Assembly: GCA_964361075.1 (NCBI GenBank)
Contig: CAYHZL010000059.1
Span: 1 to 17,439, forward strand
Direction: 5' to 3'
Source: CAYHZL01 sp964361075
GTDB taxonomy: Bacteria; Bacteroidota; Ignavibacteria; UBA10030; UBA8401
DNA length: 17,439 bases
The position numbers and the translations under genes are program-made. Of the stretch, positions 14,753 to 17,439 are shown one piece after another. Under the pieces are notes generated by a model. The model was given only the letters and a program-made list of their open reading frames with translations, was not told where the DNA came from and did no database searches. Position 1 is the stretch's first letter, and every line of letters starts with the position of its first letter.

Positions 14753-15119
14753 CTTAATTTGAAACTACTCAGCGTGGCAAATTATAAATTCGTTCGCCGC
14801 GGCGAATCCACTCACTCTTTTCACGAAGTGATGGCTTCGCTCAGCTTTTCCACCTTTGTAAATACGACTCCCTCTCTTTCTCTCCCCCTGTTAGGGGGCA
14901 ATGCTGTCAACTTAAGAGAGGTATGGTAGGACAAACATTCTTGTTTGTTCAAATAAAAATAAATTGACAAACAAGAATGTTTGTCCTACTTTATTTCTCA
15001 TAAAAGAATTCCTTAAGTTGACAGCATTGCTGTTAGGGGGAGAGGACATATTCCCTCCCCTAAAAGGGAAGAGACAAAGGGTGGGGTTATTTTCGCTGAG
15101 TAGTTACCTTAATTTGAAA
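14753..15119. mobile_element. MITE-like element A with 12-bp flanking direct repeats
   Basis: CTTAATTTGAAA occurs at 14753-14764 and again at 15108-15119. Between them lies a gene-less body (14765-15107) bounded by CTACTCAGCG on the left and CGCTGAGTAG(TTAC) on the right, a 10-bp inverted end. The body holds the palindrome TTCGCCGCGGCGAA (14793-14806), C- and G-rich stretches and a CCCTCCCCT/AAAAGGG-type hairpin. Its right 55 bp recur at 1-55. A second element is inserted within it. No transposase is encoded, so it would depend on one elsewhere. The exact left boundary is uncertain by four bases, because the direct repeat overlaps the expected end (GAAAC here against GTAAC). Confidence 0.8.
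14888..15040. mobile_element. 131-bp palindromic element C nested in element A, with 11-bp target duplication
   Basis: The unit 14899-15029 has perfect 18-bp terminal inverted repeats: CAATGCTGTCAACTTAAG at 14899-14916 and its complement at 15012-15029. It is flanked by identical CTGTTAGGGGG at 14888-14898 and 15030-15040. Inside is a perfect 23-bp hairpin (14926-14948 with 14967-14989, beginning GTAGGACAAACATTC) with an 18-nt AT loop. Removing the unit and one direct repeat restores a continuous CTCTCCCCCTGTTAGGGGGAG hairpin of element A, here cited as two halves around the insertion. It has no ORF. Confidence 0.9.
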
Positions 15120-15126
15120 TTTAATT

Positions 15127-15394
15127 ACTGATGTTACGCAAAACATACTTCATAGAGTATTCCGTTGTAAATTTTCGTGTCACTCCTAAAGGAGTTTGCT
15201 ACAAATATATCGCTCCTATCGGAACTTTTTGCAAACCGTACTATTGGTTGTATTTTGATCTATTTTTTAAAGTAATCCCGAAGGGATGATATGTTTGTAG
15301 TTCAACGAACCACACACCGTTCAAACTCCTTTAGGAGTGACATAAAAACTACGCTATTGAATGGGGTGTAGAGCATGTTTTGCGTAACATGAGT
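15127..15394. mobile_element. MITE-like element B with nested palindromes
   Basis: ATGTTACGCAAAACAT (15131-15146) and its exact complement (15375-15390) bound a gene-less ~268-bp unit, with ACT at both outer edges. Inside, a 20-bp inverted pair (15179-15198 and 15322-15341) contains in each arm the palindrome ACTCCTAAAGGAGT. A weaker 13-bp pair, CTACAAATATATC (15199-15211) and GATATGTTTGTAG (15288-15300), follows. Further small palindromes are ATCCC/GGGAT and GCTCCTATCGGAAC. The outer end TTACTGATGTTACGCA (15125-15140) recurs at 17330-17345. No clear target duplication is visible. Together with elements A and C this accounts for most of the 14703-15453 gap. Confidence 0.8.
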
Positions 15395-15453
15395 TACCAA
15401 AAATTTCATTTTTGTAATTGTATTAAGTATATTTTGGCTGAAAGGAATTGACT

Positions 15454-16173
15454 ATGAAATTAGATGTTCTTGCCATTGCCGCCCATCCCGATGATATCGA
15501 ACTTTCATGTGGCGCAACTGTTGCTTCGCTCGTCGCACAAAATTATCGCGTTGGTATTGTAGATGTAACGGAAGGTGAACTCGGCACACGAGGCACACGT
15601 GCAATCCGAAAAGCTGAGGCGACAGCGGCATCCAAAATTTTAGGCATCTCGTTCCGCCATAGTCTAAAACTCCCCGATGGAAACATTGAAGTAAATCAAA
15701 CGAATATAAAGAAGATCATCCAAATTATTCGAGTCGCCAAACCTGAAATCTTGCTCTTCCCTCATTGGCTTGAACGCCATCCTGATCATGAACACACACA
15801 TACTCTGTGCAGAGAAGCATGGTTTTACAGCGGTCTCGAAAAAATTCAAACCCGGTTTCATGGTGCATTGCAGGAACCGTTTCAGCCAAAAAAATATTTT
15901 CATTTTATGCAGAAGTACGAATTTACACCACACTTTATTCTCGATGTATCTTCTGTCTATGAAAAGAAAAAAGAATCATTGTCGGCATTCAAATCTCAAT
16001 TTTATGATTCCAAAAGTAAAGAACGCGAAACAATGCTTTCATCAAAATTATTTTTGGAATCAATCTATGCGCGGGATAAACATTATGGCAGCCTTATTAA
16101 TGTTGAATATGGTGAACCATTTTATTCTATTGAGCCGCTCGGCGTTGATTCTTTATTTGCTTTTAACAAGTAA
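15454..16173 (+). CDS. bshB1: Bacillithiol biosynthesis deacetylase BshB1 (PIG-L family)
   Basis: A 239-residue zinc-dependent deacetylase. AHPDD (10-14; H11 and D14 as metal ligands, D13 catalytic) and HPDH (109-112) are the two PIG-L signatures, and TEGELGTRGT (39-48) with KLPDG (72-76) is characteristic of BshB1. The enzyme removes acetate from N-acetylglucosaminyl-malate, the second step in making bacillithiol, a low-molecular-weight thiol. The start is the ATG at 15454, with AAAGGA 7 nt upstream; a TTG two codons earlier leaves no room for that site. It is followed after 14 bp by a zinc-ribbon/DUF2318-like gene on the same strand. bshA and bshC are not in the window. Closely related sugar deacetylases are the alternative, but the motif fit is good. 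Confidence 0.9.
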   Translation: MKLDVLAIAAHPDDIELSCGATVASLVAQNYRVGIVDVTEGELGTRGTRAIRKAEATAASKILGISFRHSLKLPDGNIEVNQTNIKKIIQIIRVAKPEILLFPHWLERHPDHEHTHTLCREAWFYSGLEKIQTRFHGALQEPFQPKKYFHFMQKYEFTPHFILDVSSVYEKKKESLSAFKSQFYDSKSKERETMLSSKLFLESIYARDKHYGSLINVEYGEPFYSIEPLGVDSLFAFNK

Positions 16174-16187
16174 CGGAGACGAAATAC

Positions 16188-16832
16188 ATGGTATGTTCAA
16201 ATTGTGGAAACGAAATTACCGCACAGCAGGAATTCTGTTCGCAATGCGGTACGAAGACAGGTGTAGTTCAAAGCGAAATTCAAGGCGCGAGTAATCCCTC
16301 TTCACTTAAAAGGAAATCATGGATTGTAAAAATATTTTTACTCGCCGTGCTTGCGGGAGGTCTGTATATTTTTATTTCTACAGTCGATCGTGAATATCAC
16401 CCGGTTATTGCAAAACAACCGACAATTGATGCGCCCGCATACACCGGTGCTGAAAAAATTAAAAGCTACGAGATTACCGCTTCACTCGAAAACGAATATA
16501 TTGTTATTCCTGTGCAACAAATTATTGATCATAAAATAATTCGTTTTTCTGATCCACAAGGAATTCAAAATATTCCGATTATTGCCTACCTAACTCCGAA
16601 AGGTAAGATCGTTACTGCGATGAGTTTAAGTGAAGCGTGCCGCTCTACAGATTTTTATCTTGAAGGTGAAGATATTCACTGTGCAAATTGTCCATCGTAT
16701 TGGAATGCGGAAAGTCTTGAAGCATACGCGTGCTGCCAGAAATATTATCCTGATCCTATTACGAGTGATATTAGCGGCGGGAATGTGCGGATTAAAAAAG
16801 AAATTGTTGCGAAATGGCAGGCGAGATTATAA
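16188..16832 (+). CDS. Zinc-ribbon membrane protein with DUF2318 (FtrD-like) domain
   Basis: A 214-residue protein with three parts. Residues 1-24 are a zinc ribbon (C3, C6, C17, C20). Residues 45-65 form one membrane segment. Residues about 90-205 resemble DUF2318, a domain found at the C-terminus of FtrD-type proteins linked to iron uptake: a FSDPQG strand, SLSEAC (146-151), GEDIHCANCPSYWN (160-173), ACC (181-183) and PITSDISGGNVRI at the end. C151, C165, C168 and C182/C183 could bind a metal or an Fe-S cluster outside the membrane. The start has GGAG nine bases upstream and follows bshB1 by 14 bp, so the two are probably co-transcribed. The link between a thiol-synthesis gene and a Cys-rich redox or metal domain is suggestive. 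The domain call rests on recognition of the Cys pattern and is moderately sure. Confidence 0.65.
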   Translation: MVCSNCGNEITAQQEFCSQCGTKTGVVQSEIQGASNPSSLKRKSWIVKIFLLAVLAGGLYIFISTVDREYHPVIAKQPTIDAPAYTGAEKIKSYEITASLENEYIVIPVQQIIDHKIIRFSDPQGIQNIPIIAYLTPKGKIVTAMSLSEACRSTDFYLEGEDIHCANCPSYWNAESLEAYACCQKYYPDPITSDISGGNVRIKKEIVAKWQARL

Positions 16833-17249
16833 AGTAACTGACAGCTCCTCCGTTGTTTGACAGGTATCGCAGTTACATACTTCGTAAATATCATCATAAC
16901 CATAATCCATTGTAATTTCTTCACCCTGTAAAATTGTCTTGCACGATATTAAATTCAAACTGCGTTCATCTCTCCCATCAACATAACTATTCGGGTTGCA
17001 ATCATGGTTAATGTTTTTAATTTTTGTCGTGGCTGAGACATCAATGTAGTTTTCACCGTTCCAAAAAATGTACACATTTTTTTCTACTTCCTCGCGGCGT
17101 TCACATTCATCGCCGCTAATTACTTCTCCTTCAATAATCGTGATTAACTGATCTTTCGGAATTTCGGTAGTTGCAAAGATTCCTAATCCATGAATTGGTG
17201 AATATTGTACTTCAACACTTGAATCCCACGATGTTGCAAATTTTTCCAT
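16827..17249 (-). CDS. Small SET-domain protein (putative protein lysine methyltransferase)
   Basis: A 140-residue protein that is almost entirely SET domain. GLGIFA (21-26) forms part of the S-adenosylmethionine site. NHDCNPN (81-87) and GEEITMDYGY (109-118, catalytic Y116) are the pseudoknot-forming motifs. A post-SET-like CNCDTC (125-130) with C84 could bind zinc. SET proteins methylate protein lysines; bacterial ones are scattered and their targets mostly unknown. The gene is monocistronic and converges on the DUF2318-like gene, sharing six bases: the palindrome TTATAA gives both genes their last Leu codon and stop. No Shine-Dalgarno is seen before the ATG. The target protein cannot be inferred from neighbours. 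Confidence 0.88.
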   Translation of the reverse strand: MEKFATSWDSSVEVQYSPIHGLGIFATTEIPKDQLITIIEGEVISGDECERREEVEKNVYIFWNGENYIDVSATTKIKNINHDCNPNSYVDGRDERSLNLISCKTILQGEEITMDYGYDDIYEVCNCDTCQTTEELSVTL

Positions 17250-17283
17250 GATAACTGTATGATAAATGTAAAAGATTGTACAA

Positions 17284-17312
17284 AAAAAATCCTGAAACGT
17301 ACAGGATTTTTT
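17284..17312. terminator. Rho-independent terminator, bidirectional in form
   Basis: AAAAAATCCTG (17284-17294) pairs with CAGGATTTTTT (17302-17312) over a 7-nt loop, with A-runs and T-runs on both sides, so it could act on either strand. It lies upstream of the SET gene. It probably ends a minus-strand gene that starts to the right of the window or did so before the element at 17330 arrived. Confidence 0.7.
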
Positions 17313-17329
17313 AATTCATTTGTAATTAT

Positions 17330-17439
17330 TTACTGATGTTACGCACACAAAGAAAAAGTTAAGCAGATGGAGTCCACCTACTTAATGTTATGCTTCAGTT
17401 GGAATATGACTTTTGATAAAACTAGATTAGTGGAAAAAA
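17330..17439. mobile_element. Possible left end of an insertion sequence (partial)
   Basis: TTACTGATGTTACGCA (17330-17345) is identical over 16 bases to the outer end of element B (15125-15140), but the sequence inside it differs. That is what a full insertion sequence sharing ends with a non-autonomous relative would show. An ATG at 17367 opens a plus-strand frame that stays open for 24 codons to the window edge (MESTYLMLCFSWNMTF at its start). It has no clear Shine-Dalgarno and matches nothing I recognise. The identification as an insertion sequence depends on the sequence beyond the window. Confidence 0.35.

Noticed and set aside
14733..15453. A CRISPR array or structured RNA gene in the repeat-rich gap
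   Set aside because: There are no regularly spaced direct repeats with unique spacers. The repeats are inverted, differ from each other and are flanked by target duplications, which fits mobile elements.
15770..16294. A plus-strand frame of 174 codons overlapping bshB1 and the DUF2318-like gene
   Set aside because: It lies in a different frame from two well-supported genes, has no ribosome-binding site and shows no motif.

Overview
The window looks like a chromosomal stretch of an AT-rich bacterium from the FCB (Bacteroidota/Chlorobi/Ignavibacteriota) side of the tree. Evidence for this: a type III glutamine synthetase, a BshB1-type bacillithiol deacetylase, a methylglutaconyl-CoA-hydratase-like protein of the type common in Bacteroidota, a kinase-less PASTA protein next to rpe, several genes with little or no Shine-Dalgarno sequence, and two candidate promoters of the Bacteroidota form TTG-N20-TAnnTTTG. 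One other promoter looks like ordinary sigma-70 (TTGACA-17-TATATT). A member of Ignavibacteriota or a related lineage is my best guess. It is an inference from gene content, not a phylogenetic placement.

Layout. Almost everything from 14.7 kb down to position 52 lies on the minus strand, in four transcription blocks. (1) xseA-xseB-dxs-(Gfo/Idh/MocA oxidoreductase)-(class A beta-lactamase-like)-(PASTA)-rpe-nagA is a very tight series, with ATGA or TAATG overlaps at several junctions. It ends in a clear terminator at 6512-6542. The block combines DNA repair (exonuclease VII), isoprenoid precursor synthesis (Dxs), the pentose phosphate pathway (Rpe) and amino-sugar/cell-wall functions (NagA, PASTA, beta-lactamase-like). 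(2) An Lrp/AsnC regulator and glnN (type III glutamine synthetase) have their own promoter, an AT-rich dyad that could be the regulator's operator, and a terminator at 3748-3784. (3) echA-like, apt and a tryptophanase form a catabolic/salvage operon behind a 16-bp perfect palindrome. (4) A zinc-ribbon Yip1-like membrane protein is the last minus-strand gene. On the plus strand at 15.4-16.8 kb are bshB1 and a zinc-ribbon/DUF2318-like membrane protein. They converge on a small SET-domain protein that shares its stop codon palindrome with the DUF2318-like gene.

The most unusual part is the non-coding DNA. The 750-bp gap between xseA and bshB1 is a stack of small gene-less mobile elements: one ~343-bp element flanked by a 12-bp direct repeat, a 131-bp element with perfect 18-bp terminal inverted repeats and an 11-bp target duplication nested inside it, and a third ~268-bp palindrome-rich element beside it. 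The end sequence of the first recurs at the very start of the window, where it supplies the stop codon of the Yip1-like gene. The end sequence of the third recurs at the right edge of the window, perhaps as the end of a full insertion sequence. Two further intergenic spaces carry related arrays of 8-bp-arm hairpins whose arms covary between copies. No tRNA, rRNA, CRISPR array or obvious defence system is visible.
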